The notes beneath the pieces were generated by a model. That model was not told where the DNA came from. It did not search any database and worked only from the letters and a program-made list of their open reading frames with translations. DNA of 64,000 nt from Planctomycetota bacterium (GTDB lineage Bacteria; Planctomycetota; MHYJ01; WSZJ01; JACPWG01): assembly GCA_016197205.1 (NCBI GenBank), contig JACPWG010000047.1, positions 17,646 through 81,645 on the forward strand, written 5' to 3'. Positions 35,501-42,984 of the stretch are shown piece by piece; the first letter of the stretch is position 1, and each line of letters starts with the position of its first letter. The position numbers and the translations under genes are program-made.

Positions 35501-35567
35501 GCCGGGGCATCCGGCGACGCGTATCATTCGGATCGCGCAGGCCGGGGGGAAGGCGCGCCGGAAGTAG
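32502..35567 (+). CDS. ppdK: Pyruvate, phosphate dikinase with basic C-terminal tail
   Basis: 1021 residues, about 120-140 longer than usual. The enzyme interconverts pyruvate + ATP + Pi and PEP + AMP + PPi, in glycolysis or gluconeogenesis. N-terminal ATP-grasp domain ([21 protein letters not shown] at 24-44, [20 protein letters not shown]), phosphohistidine domain with His458 ([14 protein letters not shown]), and a C-terminal TIM-barrel domain ([54 protein letters not shown]) ending with the acid-base Cys in [18 protein letters not shown]. A Lys/Ala/Glu insertion lies near 615-650. The last 83 residues (939-1021) form a Lys/Arg/Ala/Pro-rich histone-H1-like tail with no counterpart in the family. 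Promoter just upstream; GGAGGAAG ribosome site. Confidence 0.96.
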   Translation: [1021 protein letters not shown]

Positions 35568-36133
35568 CAGCAACGAGCCCTGCTTCTGCATACGGAACCG
35601 CGACCGTGAGGGAGCGGTCTCGGCGGGTGCTTCGGTCGCCCCGCGTTCGGCCTCGCATCGGGCCCGCGCCGGCCGGGGTGCAGGTGCAGGTTCAGGTGTG
35701 GGCGCGTGCGCGGGTGACGCGCCTACGAAATCCAGCCTCGCTGCCTGGGAGCGTGAGCCGCCTGCCCGCGCGAGCCGCCACACGGGCTTGGACTCGCGAG
35801 GACGCGCCTGATGGCCTTGTTCGTAGTCCGTCGATGAGCCGGCGGGTCCCGGGCGCCGCTTGACTCCTGCGAATCGGCCGTCCGCCGGGGGGGGCCGGCG
35901 ATCCGTCGGGGGTTCGAAGCCGAGGGGATCTTCGGCCGCGCTGAGACCGCTCCCTCACGGTCGCGGTTCCGTCTTGCTGCTGGAGCGCAGGCCCTTGGTC
36001 CTTGGTCATTTGGGCAATGATTGGTCCTTGGAAATTGGTCATTGGTCATTGGTCGTTGTCCCCGTAAGATTTGCGCTGCGGTGCAAATAATTCCGGGGAA
36101 GAGCACACACCCTCCAGCTCGGAGTTCCACCCC
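35568..36133. repeat. Gene-free stretch with family H copies and a short-word tandem repeat
   Basis: Holds two family H copies in opposite orientation, GAACCGCGACCGTGAGGGAG at about 35595 and its reverse complement at 35942-35972, bracketing about 350 bp. From 35996 to 36058 there is a degenerate tandem array of the word ATTGGTC/CTTGGTC (GGTCATTGGTCATTGGTCGT). No protein gene is supported. Confidence 0.6.
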
Positions 36134-36772
36134 ATGACCAAGGTCAAACGTGCCGCCCGCGCCGTGCGCGTCGTGGGGATCTGCGGCAGCCTGCGACCGG
36201 GCAGTTACACGCGGATGGCACTCGATGCCGCGCTCGCGGGCGCGGCGGAGGCCGGGGCGGAGACCGGGCTCATCGACCTGCGCGCGTACGAGCTGCCGAT
36301 GTGTACGGGGAACGACAAGAAGACCACCCCGCCGCCGGGCGTCCTCCGGCTGCGCGACGAGGTGCGGGCCGCGCGCGGGATCCTCCTGGCGACGCCCGAG
36401 TACCACGGCGGATACAGCGGCGTGCTGAAGAACGCGCTCGACCTGATGGGCTTCGAGGAGTTTGAGGGGAAGATGATCGGACTGGTGGGGGTCGCGGGAG
36501 GAAAAATGGGCGCGGGGTCGGCGCTCGACGGGCTCCGGGAGGTGGCGCGCGCGCTGCATGCGTGGGTCGTCCCGGAGCAGGCCTCGATCCCGCAGGCCTG
36601 GCAGGCCTTCGACGAAAAAGGGCGCTGCAAGGACGCGGAGCTCGAGAAGCGGCTGGGTGAAGTCGGGCGCCAGGTCGCGCATTTCGCCCGACTCCATACG
36701 GCGGAGAAGGCCGGCGAGTTCCTGCGCCTGTTCGAGTCGGCCGCGGAAAACCCGGGCGGCGAGAACCGCTGA
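36134..36772 (+). CDS. NADPH-dependent FMN reductase family protein
   Basis: 212 residues. The flavodoxin-like NADPH-dependent FMN reductase fold is shown by VVGICGSLRPGSYTRMAL (phosphate-binding loop for FMN), the Pro-rich middle, ILLATPEYHGGYSGVLKNALDLM (the conserved PEY-x-GGYSG-LKNAIDW-type motif) and MIGLVGVAGGKMGAG. Members reduce FMN, quinones, azo dyes or chromate with NAD(P)H. The last 45 residues are extended and charged compared with short family members. It is a lone gene between repeat tracts, and its TGA stop borders family A copy A4. The physiological substrate is not evident. Confidence 0.92.
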   Translation: MTKVKRAARAVRVVGICGSLRPGSYTRMALDAALAGAAEAGAETGLIDLRAYELPMCTGNDKKTTPPPGVLRLRDEVRAARGILLATPEYHGGYSGVLKNALDLMGFEEFEGKMIGLVGVAGGKMGAGSALDGLREVARALHAWVVPEQASIPQAWQAFDEKGRCKDAELEKRLGEVGRQVAHFARLHTAEKAGEFLRLFESAAENPGGENR

Positions 36773-36895
36773 GCGCCCGCGCAAAAATAACTGCGCAGAC
36801 ACGGACCTCGAGGCTCCTGGGGTCGCCGCCCTCAGTGCCGCGCCCACAGGCATCGGTCGATCAACGAAAATGTAAAGACATTCTTGCTCGGGCGC
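36773..36895 (+). repeat. Family A element A4, internally shortened (123 bp)
   Basis: Both ends of A1 are present (GCGCCCGCGCAAAAATAACT and TTCTTGCTCGGGCGC), but 22 bp of the central hairpin are missing. It begins on the base after the FMN reductase stop codon. Confidence 0.75.
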
Positions 36896-37376
36896 CGAGG
36901 GGAGAGGAGCAAGGGTGGATTCGGCCCCCGAGTGCTGTTTGCCAACTCGCCCGGGCCAACGTGTCCGAAAAAAACTGACTGCTTACGCGCCGGCCTCACG
37001 GCTCCTGGGGGCGCGGGCGTCCCCGCCCGCGCGAGTGGCCGTCGCGGCTTGTGTTGCGCTGCCCCTCCCCATCCGCCGGTGTTCAGAACCGCACCAGGGC
37101 CTGTGAAGTTGTTTCCGCGCGGTCCCTGGCCGCTCGATTCTGGCCGGTGACTGCGACACTGGACCGTAGGCGGGGCTGCGAGGGCGCCGCCATCATGAAT
37201 GCCTCGAGACCGCTCGCTCACGCTCGCGGTTCGGTTCTGGCCCGCGACCGCGACGTCGAACGTGCAGGGTCGCCGCACCGCCCGCGCTCGGCCTCGCATC
37301 TTTCCCTTCCGGCGCCCCCTCCCGCCATGTACAATTCGGAGCCCTTCGCTGCGGCACGCTCAGGAGGCCGAACGCC
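36896..37376. repeat. Gene-free stretch with partial repeats
   Basis: Contains a hairpin segment resembling the family A/B middle (GGGGGCGCGGGCGTCCCCGC at about 37008) and a family H copy at 37206-37236. No gene is supported. TACAAT at 37330-37335 is a possible -10 box for the kinase gene, without a good -35. Confidence 0.5.
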
Positions 37377-38657
37377 TTGTCCACGGCTCACCCCCCCGGT
37401 CCTGTCTTGCGGCTCGACCCGACCGCCGGACGCGGCGCCACCATGCCCCTCTTCGTGCTCCACCCCGGATCCTATGAGCTGGGGAAGGCGGACGACAACG
37501 ATCTCGTGCTGGCCGCGCACGGGATCGCAGGCCGACACTGCCGCGTGGAAATCGGGGCCGCCGGCGTCGAAGTCCGCCGCCTCGAGCCAGGCGCCGAACT
37601 GGCGGTCAATGGCCGCGCCGTTCCCGCCCAGGGCGGAGTGCGTCTGCGCTCCGCCGACCGGCTCCTGATCGGGCCGCTTGAATTTGCCGTTCGGGTGGAA
37701 GCCGCCGTCGCGGCATCCACGTCCCACCCGCCCCCGCCGCCTGCGCCCCCGCGTCCGCCCTCCCCCTCCCACGCGCCTGCCCGCACGCTCGCGTCCGCCG
37801 CCCCGCCGCTCCCCGAAGGCCTGCAGACCGGAGCGCTCTTCGCCGGCTACCGGCTCGGCGTGCCGCTCGGCTCCGGCGGCACTTCCGTGGTCTTTCGCGC
37901 GGTCCGCGTCTCCGACAACCTCGAGGTCGCGCTCAAGGTCCTGCACCCCGGCGTTCAGCTCGTCGCCCATGCGGCCGCGCGCCTCTTTCGCGAGGCCGAG
38001 GTTTGCGGCGCGCTCGCGAGTCACCCTGGCGTGGTCCCGATCCTCGAGGTCGGCAAGAGTCGGGCGCACACCTACCTCGCCCTCCGCTTCGTGGACGGCG
38101 CCGACGTGCAGACCTTGCTGCGCCGTCAGGGCCGCCTCCCGGTGAAGACCTCCCTCGAGATCGCGGTCCAGGCCGCGCGCTGCCTCGCCTTCGCCCGCGG
38201 CCTCCGGATCATCCATCGCGACGTCAAGCCCGGCAACCTGCTCGTCGGCCGCGACGGCGCCGTGCGCGTGCTCGACTTCGGCCTCGCGCGACACACGGGA
38301 GGCGAGGCCGCGTCGGCAATCACGGGCTGTGGACAGGGGATCGGCACGCTCACCTACATGGCCCCGGAACAAGTGCTCAACGCGAAGGGCGTGGACCACC
38401 GCGCCGACATCTATTCCCTGGGTGCGACCCTGTATGCCATGGTCGCAGGCCGTCCCCCGTTCGAGCCCACGACCCCTCTCCAGTTCACCGAAAAGCTCTT
38501 TTACGTCATCCCGCCCACGCTCAAAAGCCTGGATCCGACCGTCCCCGATCTGCTCAGCGCCGCCATCGAGCGCTGCCTGGAGAAGGACGCGGCCCGACGC
38601 TTCCCCGAATACGAAGACCTGCTTCAGGACCTGAACCGCGTGCTGGAGTATTTCTGA
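37377..38657 (+). CDS. FHA-domain Ser/Thr protein kinase
   Basis: 426 residues from a TTG, chosen for the strong AGGAGG 9 bases before it. FHA-like domain about 8-108 (YELGKADDNDLVL, GRHCRVEI, LAVNGRAV), which binds phosphothreonine peptides. A Pro-rich linker (116-148) precedes a Hanks-type kinase domain: glycine loop LGSGGTSVVF, Lys187 (VALKVL), HRDVKPGNLLV (280-290), DFG 300-302, and YMAPEQV. All catalytic residues are present. There is no membrane segment, so it is cytoplasmic. The DUF4388-TPR gene starts 4 bp downstream, so the pair forms an operon and that protein is a candidate substrate or partner. Confidence 0.93.
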   Translation: MSTAHPPGPVLRLDPTAGRGATMPLFVLHPGSYELGKADDNDLVLAAHGIAGRHCRVEIGAAGVEVRRLEPGAELAVNGRAVPAQGGVRLRSADRLLIGPLEFAVRVEAAVAASTSHPPPPPAPPRPPSPSHAPARTLASAAPPLPEGLQTGALFAGYRLGVPLGSGGTSVVFRAVRVSDNLEVALKVLHPGVQLVAHAAARLFREAEVCGALASHPGVVPILEVGKSRAHTYLALRFVDGADVQTLLRRQGRLPVKTSLEIAVQAARCLAFARGLRIIHRDVKPGNLLVGRDGAVRVLDFGLARHTGGEAASAITGCGQGIGTLTYMAPEQVLNAKGVDHRADIYSLGATLYAMVAGRPPFEPTTPLQFTEKLFYVIPPTLKSLDPTVPDLLSAAIERCLEKDAARRFPEYEDLLQDLNRVLEYF

Positions 38658-38661
38658 ACCC

Positions 38662-39939
38662 ATGGACATGCGCGGAACTTTCGACCGGCGCGCGATGGCC
38701 GCTCTTCTGCAGCGTCTGACGCAGGACGGCCGACCGGGGACGCTGCGGGTCCGCTCCGGCGACCGGCTCCGCACGATCCTCATCCGGCCCCACGGCATGC
38801 AGGTCTCCTCCGCGGACGATCCCGAGGCCCACACCCTCGGCGAGCGCATGGTCGACCGCAAGCTGATCTCCCCGCGCGACCTCGCGGCCGCGCAGCGCGC
38901 GCGCGCGGAGCTGGGGATCCCCCTCGAGCAGGCCCTCGTCCAGCTCGGCCTTCTCTCCAAGGCGGTCGTCGAGGCGGCGCTCGAGGAATTCGTGAAGGAT
39001 GCCCTGGACGACCTGCTCACCTGGGAAGAGGGGACCTTCGAGTTCATCGCCAAAGGCACGGGGGACAAGAACGAGCCGTCGACCGAGGGCGTGACGGTCA
39101 GCGTGGACATCCAGCGCATCCTGCTCGATGCCATGCGCGCCCAGGACGAATACGAGCAGGTGCGCCGGGAGCTGCCCGGCCCCGACGACATCCTCGTGCG
39201 GCCCGGGCAGGAGGGGGCCGCGGGCCTTCCGGCCGCGGCGCAGCCGGGAGCGGCGGGCGGCGCCGCCGCGGGCGCCGCGCTGGGAGCCCCGAGCGGGGCG
39301 GGCACGATCGTGCTGGAGGAGACGCGCGGCGCGGTCTACCGCGAGGTCGACGGGCGGCGCGGCATGCGCGAGATTTGCGAACGCGTGCGGAAGAGCCCCA
39401 TTCAACTCGGACCGCACTTCCATGCGCTCCTCACGGCCGGTCTCATTCGCGTAGCCGGCCCGGCCGAGCTGCGGGTCACCGCGCAGAACTGCGCGCGCGA
39501 GGGAAATCTCGAAATCGCCATCCGCGTCTACGAACATCTCATCCGCGCCTGTCCGGACGAGGTCCCGCTTCGGCTGAAGATGGCGAAGCTCTACGAGGGC
39601 TTCGGCAATCCGGCCCGCTCGGCGCACCACCACCGCGCGGCCGCCTCCCTCCTCACCGCCCACGGAAAATTCGAGCTGGCCTTCGACTGCCTCCAACGCG
39701 CGGTGCGGCACCAGCCCACGGATCTCGATGCGCGTGTCGCGCGCATGGACCTGTATGTCGGCCATCTCGATCTGCTTGCGGGTCGCCGCTTCCACCTGGT
39801 GAAGGAGGCCTCCTCCCTGCTCGCCGACCTCGGCGCCGCGGGGCAGAATCGTCGTGCGACGGATCTCGTGCGCCGCTTGCGTGAACGCTTTCCGCAGAAC
39901 GCCGCGATGCAGGAGCTTGCCGCCCGCTATCTCGCGTAG
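38662..39939 (+). CDS. DUF4388-TPR protein
   Basis: 425 residues. The N-terminal region (about 1-150) matches the DUF4388/PATAN-like pattern seen in signalling and gliding proteins of myxobacteria and others: LLQRLTQDGRPGTLRVRSGD, then LGERMVDRKLISPRDLAAAQ and FVKDALDDLLTWEEGTFEF. A Gly/Ala-rich linker lies at 188-216. A winged-helix-like segment follows (VYREVDGRRGMREICERVRK), then TPR-like helices from 270 to the end (NLEIAIRVYEHLIRACPDEV, FELAFDCLQRAVRHQPTDLD). Domain naming is from memory. Its position 4 bp behind the FHA kinase suggests that the kinase signals through it. Confidence 0.75.
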   Translation: MDMRGTFDRRAMAALLQRLTQDGRPGTLRVRSGDRLRTILIRPHGMQVSSADDPEAHTLGERMVDRKLISPRDLAAAQRARAELGIPLEQALVQLGLLSKAVVEAALEEFVKDALDDLLTWEEGTFEFIAKGTGDKNEPSTEGVTVSVDIQRILLDAMRAQDEYEQVRRELPGPDDILVRPGQEGAAGLPAAAQPGAAGGAAAGAALGAPSGAGTIVLEETRGAVYREVDGRRGMREICERVRKSPIQLGPHFHALLTAGLIRVAGPAELRVTAQNCAREGNLEIAIRVYEHLIRACPDEVPLRLKMAKLYEGFGNPARSAHHHRAAASLLTAHGKFELAFDCLQRAVRHQPTDLDARVARMDLYVGHLDLLAGRRFHLVKEASSLLADLGAAGQNRRATDLVRRLRERFPQNAAMQELAARYLA

Positions 39940-40180
39940 CGGCGTGCGCGCGGAGGGCCCTTCGGTCGCCGCCGGGGCTCGGCGAGGTCCGCGACGCGTC
40001 CCAGCGCCCCCATGCTGACCGCGGCGTTCGTTCGCGTCGCTCCCGCGCCTGATTGCGCTTGTTTCGAGGCCGGGTCCGCGGTAGAGTCCAGGCTCGCCGG
40101 CCGAAGCCCCGCCTCTTCCTCCGTTCCAGTGTCCCCGTTCACTCGTGTCGCGTCCTCCTTCGCGGTCCGCGGAGCAGCCC

Positions 40181-41101
40181 ATGGACCTTCAGGAACTGTC
40201 CGAAGCCCTCGGCCGGCCTGCGGCGCCCGCATCGATCCGCCAGCAACAGTTCGATGGGAACCAGGACTCGCTCGAGCGCCTCGCCCGCGCCGGGCCTCGG
40301 AGCCGCCCGCGCGCCGGCGATCTCGTGGACTACGCGCTCGACCTGTCCTACGTTGCGCCGCTGGACCCGGACCTGATGCGCCGCGCGCTCCCGCTCTGCG
40401 CGACCGCGTGGAGGCGGTCGCTCGACCGCGAAGATGCGAGCGCGTTTTCCGAACAGTTCCATGCCGCGCTGGCCCGGCGCCCCCGCGTCATCGCGCACAC
40501 GCTCGGGCCCGAGGCCGACGAAGCCTTCCGTCGCTTCATGGCCGCGTCGCTGCTGGAGCGCATGTCGCGGGAGACCGTCCTTCGGTTCGAGGGGCAGCGC
40601 GCGACCCCGTACGTCTGGATTCGCAACCTCGTGCAGTATGGCCGAGCCTGGCCGGACGTGGAGCGGATCCTCGTGCCCTGGCGCGCGCTGGATACCAGGG
40701 GGTACGCCGTATGCGCCGTGCAGTATCTCTCGGTCCTGGCGTACGGCGAGAAGGACAACCCCATTTTCCACGCCTGGACGCGCGTCGGGGGCGGCGGACC
40801 CCCCTGCCTCTGGGAAGGCGCCAGCATCGGCTTTGGCGAGCGTTGGACGCGCAAGAACGTCGCGGCCCTTCGTGCCCAGCTTGACCGGGGCGGGGCCTGC
40901 AAGTGGGCCATGGAAGCGGCGGAGCGGCTGGCCGGCGGGCCCGGACAGGCTGCGGCCGACGGCGTGGCACGGGACCTCGCCGCGCAGGCGCGCCGAGTCC
41001 GGGGGCGCGTGCGCGACCTCCTCCGCTTTCTCGGGACGCCGTCCGCGGTGGGCCTCTGGGAGTGGACGGACGCGCGGTCGGCTTCGCCTGCCCAAGACTG
41101 A
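40181..41101 (+). CDS. Conserved-looking protein of unknown function
   Basis: 306 residues from ATG 40181 with GGAG 6 bases upstream (a GTG at 40145 is possible but has no ribosome site). Codon use and low stop density support a real gene. No membrane segment or signal peptide. The protein is Arg/Ala/Trp-rich and mostly helical in appearance, with a distinct middle (YVWIRNLVQYGRAWPDVERI, VCAVQYLSVLAYGEKDNPIF). I recognise no domain or catalytic motif. It lies 240 bp after the DUF4388 gene and 99 bp before the small membrane protein, same strand; co-transcription with either is possible but unproven. Confidence 0.6.
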   Translation: MDLQELSEALGRPAAPASIRQQQFDGNQDSLERLARAGPRSRPRAGDLVDYALDLSYVAPLDPDLMRRALPLCATAWRRSLDREDASAFSEQFHAALARRPRVIAHTLGPEADEAFRRFMAASLLERMSRETVLRFEGQRATPYVWIRNLVQYGRAWPDVERILVPWRALDTRGYAVCAVQYLSVLAYGEKDNPIFHAWTRVGGGGPPCLWEGASIGFGERWTRKNVAALRAQLDRGGACKWAMEAAERLAGGPGQAAADGVARDLAAQARRVRGRVRDLLRFLGTPSAVGLWEWTDARSASPAQD

Positions 41102-41200
41102 GCAATTGGGCGGCTCCGACCGCTCGGTGATCGTGCTGATCCGTCCCTCCAGGAGCGGTTCCGGGGGCATCCGTGCCGCCCGATCGTCGAGGAGCGTTTC

Positions 41201-41836
41201 ATGAGCGAGGCCCAGCGTGAGCCGGTCGCCCGCGACAGCGAGCCGCCGCCTCTGGTCGAGAGCCTGCGCCGGGAGAAGGACAGTTTTGCGCTGGAGGCGG
41301 AGATCCAGCGGAAGCTCGCCGAGCTGAACCCCGCCCCGAAGGAGAAACCGGCCGCGGGGCCGCGAGGCGTGCCCTGGTGGCTGTTCCTCTCCTCGCACGT
41401 GGTGGTGAGCTCGGCGGTGCTTCTCGGACCGCGTCCGGTGGGCCTTACGGTCCTCGGCGTCGCGTGCGTGGCGCTGGTGATCCGCGGGTTGGTCAGGTTG
41501 ATCGAGTCCTACAATGCGCGCGCACGCTCGAAGGACGAGGAGGCCGCCACGGCGGCGGCCCGCTTGCCCCCCATCGAGTTCAACGAGGCGCATGCCACCT
41601 ACCTAGCCGGCTTTCGCAAGTCCACGGGCATGGTGTTCTTCGAGGACCGAAGGGTCGTCAAGGTCAGCGAGGACGAGTGGCAGTACGCCAGTCCGAAGTC
41701 CTGTTTCATCCACCTGACCGAAGCCAGTTATTTTTTTTGCCGGCAGCACGCGGAGTCTACCAGCCTGGCCACGCTCGTCGAGGTGCACGCCGGCCTGCGC
41801 AAACTGGGGAAGCTCGCCGCAGGCCCGCCCGCGTAA
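41201..41836 (+). CDS. Small membrane protein of unknown function
   Basis: 211 residues. The first 55 residues are charged and cytoplasmic, followed by two adjacent membrane segments (about 58-76 WWLFLSSHVVVSSAVLL and 80-98 GLTVLGVACVALVIRGLVRL). The C-terminal 100 residues form a compact domain starting FNEAHATYLAGFRKSTGMVF, with SYFFCRQ near the end. This layout (two helices, then a beta-rich domain) resembles YcxB-like proteins, but no specific motif confirms it. It follows the unknown 40181 gene. Confidence 0.6.
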   Translation: MSEAQREPVARDSEPPPLVESLRREKDSFALEAEIQRKLAELNPAPKEKPAAGPRGVPWWLFLSSHVVVSSAVLLGPRPVGLTVLGVACVALVIRGLVRLIESYNARARSKDEEAATAAARLPPIEFNEAHATYLAGFRKSTGMVFFEDRRVVKVSEDEWQYASPKSCFIHLTEASYFFCRQHAESTSLATLVEVHAGLRKLGKLAAGPPA

Positions 41837-42115
41837 GGGCCCGTCTGAAAATACCTTGCTCGTTTGACGGGCAGGGGAGCGAATTGAATGTTCAATGCTC
41901 AATTTTCAAAACTCAGACAAGGCTCAAGGTTCAATTCTCAACGACCAGCCTACCGCGCGTAGCGACCGCTTTTCTCGACAGGGCACTGGCTCGCACACGG
42001 CACGGTCCGAGGGCCGGTTGAGAAGGTTGGGCGTCCGTCTTTGCTTGGATCCTTCGCTTCGCGCTGCGGCGCTCCGCTCAGGATGACATGCCGGGATTCC
42101 GCCGCCGGTTTGGGC
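41837..42115. repeat. Short-word repeats and a family I half-copy
   Basis: An inverted pair GCCCGTC/GACGGGC (41842-41874) follows the stop. 41880-41945 is a degenerate tandem of the word TCAA (TGAATGTTCAATGCTCAATT). 42040-42085 carries the family I palindromic word CTTCGCTTCGCGCTGCGGCG, then CTCCGCTCAGGATGACA. No gene. Confidence 0.55.
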
Positions 42116-42144
42116 TTGTTTCACATCCGCGAGCGATGTACACT
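42116..42144 (+). promoter_or_regulatory. Possible promoter of the HicB-like gene
   Basis: TTGTTT, 17-bp spacer, TACACT, 38 bp before the GTG start. Confidence 0.45.
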
Positions 42145-42182
42145 CTCGGCTTGAAGGTCCGATTCCCTCAGGGTGTCTACGC

Positions 42183-42413
42183 GTGCTGCGAAAACGCTAC
42201 ACGGTCTCCAACGGCAAACGGGTCGTCACGCTGGAGGAAGCGGAAGAGGGCGGGTTCATCGTCACCTCGCCGCTGGATCCCGAGCTGATTACCGAGGCCG
42301 AATCGCTTGCGGAGGCGTTCGAGAACGCGGCGGACGCCCTGGGTGCCTTGCGTCGGTCACGGGCGACGCTGCTGCGAAAACTCACCGTGCCGCGCGCGCG
42401 ATCCCGGTCGTGA
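42183..42413 (+). CDS. HicB-like antitoxin-family protein, solitary
   Basis: 76 residues from a GTG. The small beta-sandwich HicB fold is suggested by KRYTVSNGKRVVTLEEAEEG, GFIVTSPLDPELITEAESLA and EAFENAADALGAL, the usual order in HicB antitoxins, where this partial RNase H fold neutralises the HicA mRNA interferase. No HicA (small dsRBD-like protein with an essential His) is seen upstream or downstream; both flanks are repeat sequence. The C-terminus is basic (VPRARSRS) and has no HTH or ribbon-helix-helix DNA-binding part. It could be an orphan or a stand-alone HicB-fold protein. Confidence 0.65.
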   Translation: MLRKRYTVSNGKRVVTLEEAEEGGFIVTSPLDPELITEAESLAEAFENAADALGALRRSRATLLRKLTVPRARSRS

Positions 42414-42449
42414 AACGATGAGACGTCGAGAGGCACCTTCGCTCGCAAG

Positions 42450-42722
42450 GCTGTTTTCTCGTAAGCTTTCAGTGAACCCGTTCGATGCATGTCATCCTGA
42501 ACAAAGCGAAGCGCCGCAGCGCGGAGCGAAGTGAAGGATCCGAACCAAGGGTGGCGTCCGCTCTTGTCGACACGTCCCCGAACGGCAGACCACAGGGGCC
42601 GGGAGCCAGTCGAGAAGTTTGTGGGTCCGCCTTGGCTTGGCTCCTTCGCTCCGCGCTGGGGCGCTCCGCTCAGGATGACAAGCCGGGAGAATGGGTTTAC
42701 TGAGAGCATACGTTTTCTCCAC
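42450..42722. repeat. Family I inverted-repeat element (about 270 bp)
   Basis: Outer arms TTTTCTCGTAAGCTTTCAGT, then GAACCCGTTC, face GAATGGGTTTACTGAGAGCA, then TACGTTTTCTC as imperfect inverted repeats. Inner arms CATCCTGAACAAAGCGAAGC and GCGCTCCGCTCAGGATGACA also face each other. No gene inside. The arm motif occurs again at 42040-42085. Confidence 0.65.
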
Positions 42723-42863
42723 CACCGGGGCGGGCGGCATGACGTCTGGGTCAACCCGCGGACGATGGCGCACGCCCCCGTGCCCCGCCACCGTCAAATC
42801 AAGCGTGGCACCCTGCGCGGCCTTTGTCGGATCTTCGGGATCCCCACGCCCCCGGACCTCTGA

Positions 42864-42984
42864 GGGCCCGTAAAGGAATGACTCATGGATCGGCACTTTC
42901 GTCGGAGGGAAGAGGCCCTTGTGGTGCAGGCCTTCCGGCCTGCACAGACTGGCGTGAGTGCCTGACTTGGTCCTTTGCGGGCCC
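42864..42984 (+). repeat. Family D element D1 (121 bp) with TGA target duplication
   Basis: Ends GGGCCCGTAAAGGA and TCCTTTGCGGGCCC are inverted repeats with one mismatch, flanked on both sides by TGA. Inside is the hairpin GTGCAGGCCTTCCGGCCTGC. Between 42985 and 43169 there are only short-word repeats (GAGTCCTGAGTCTTGAGTCT at 43078). Confidence 0.75.

Noticed and set aside
32478..35783. 1101-codon minus-strand frame over ppdK
   Set aside because: Antisense shadow of an unmistakable PPDK; composition is His/Arg/Pro-rich with no motif.
35594..35870. Peptides such as NRDREGAVS in several frames
   Set aside because: They are translations of the family H repeat.
35996..36058. Possible CRISPR array
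   Set aside because: The units are 7-10 bp without spacers of constant length, and no cas gene is present.
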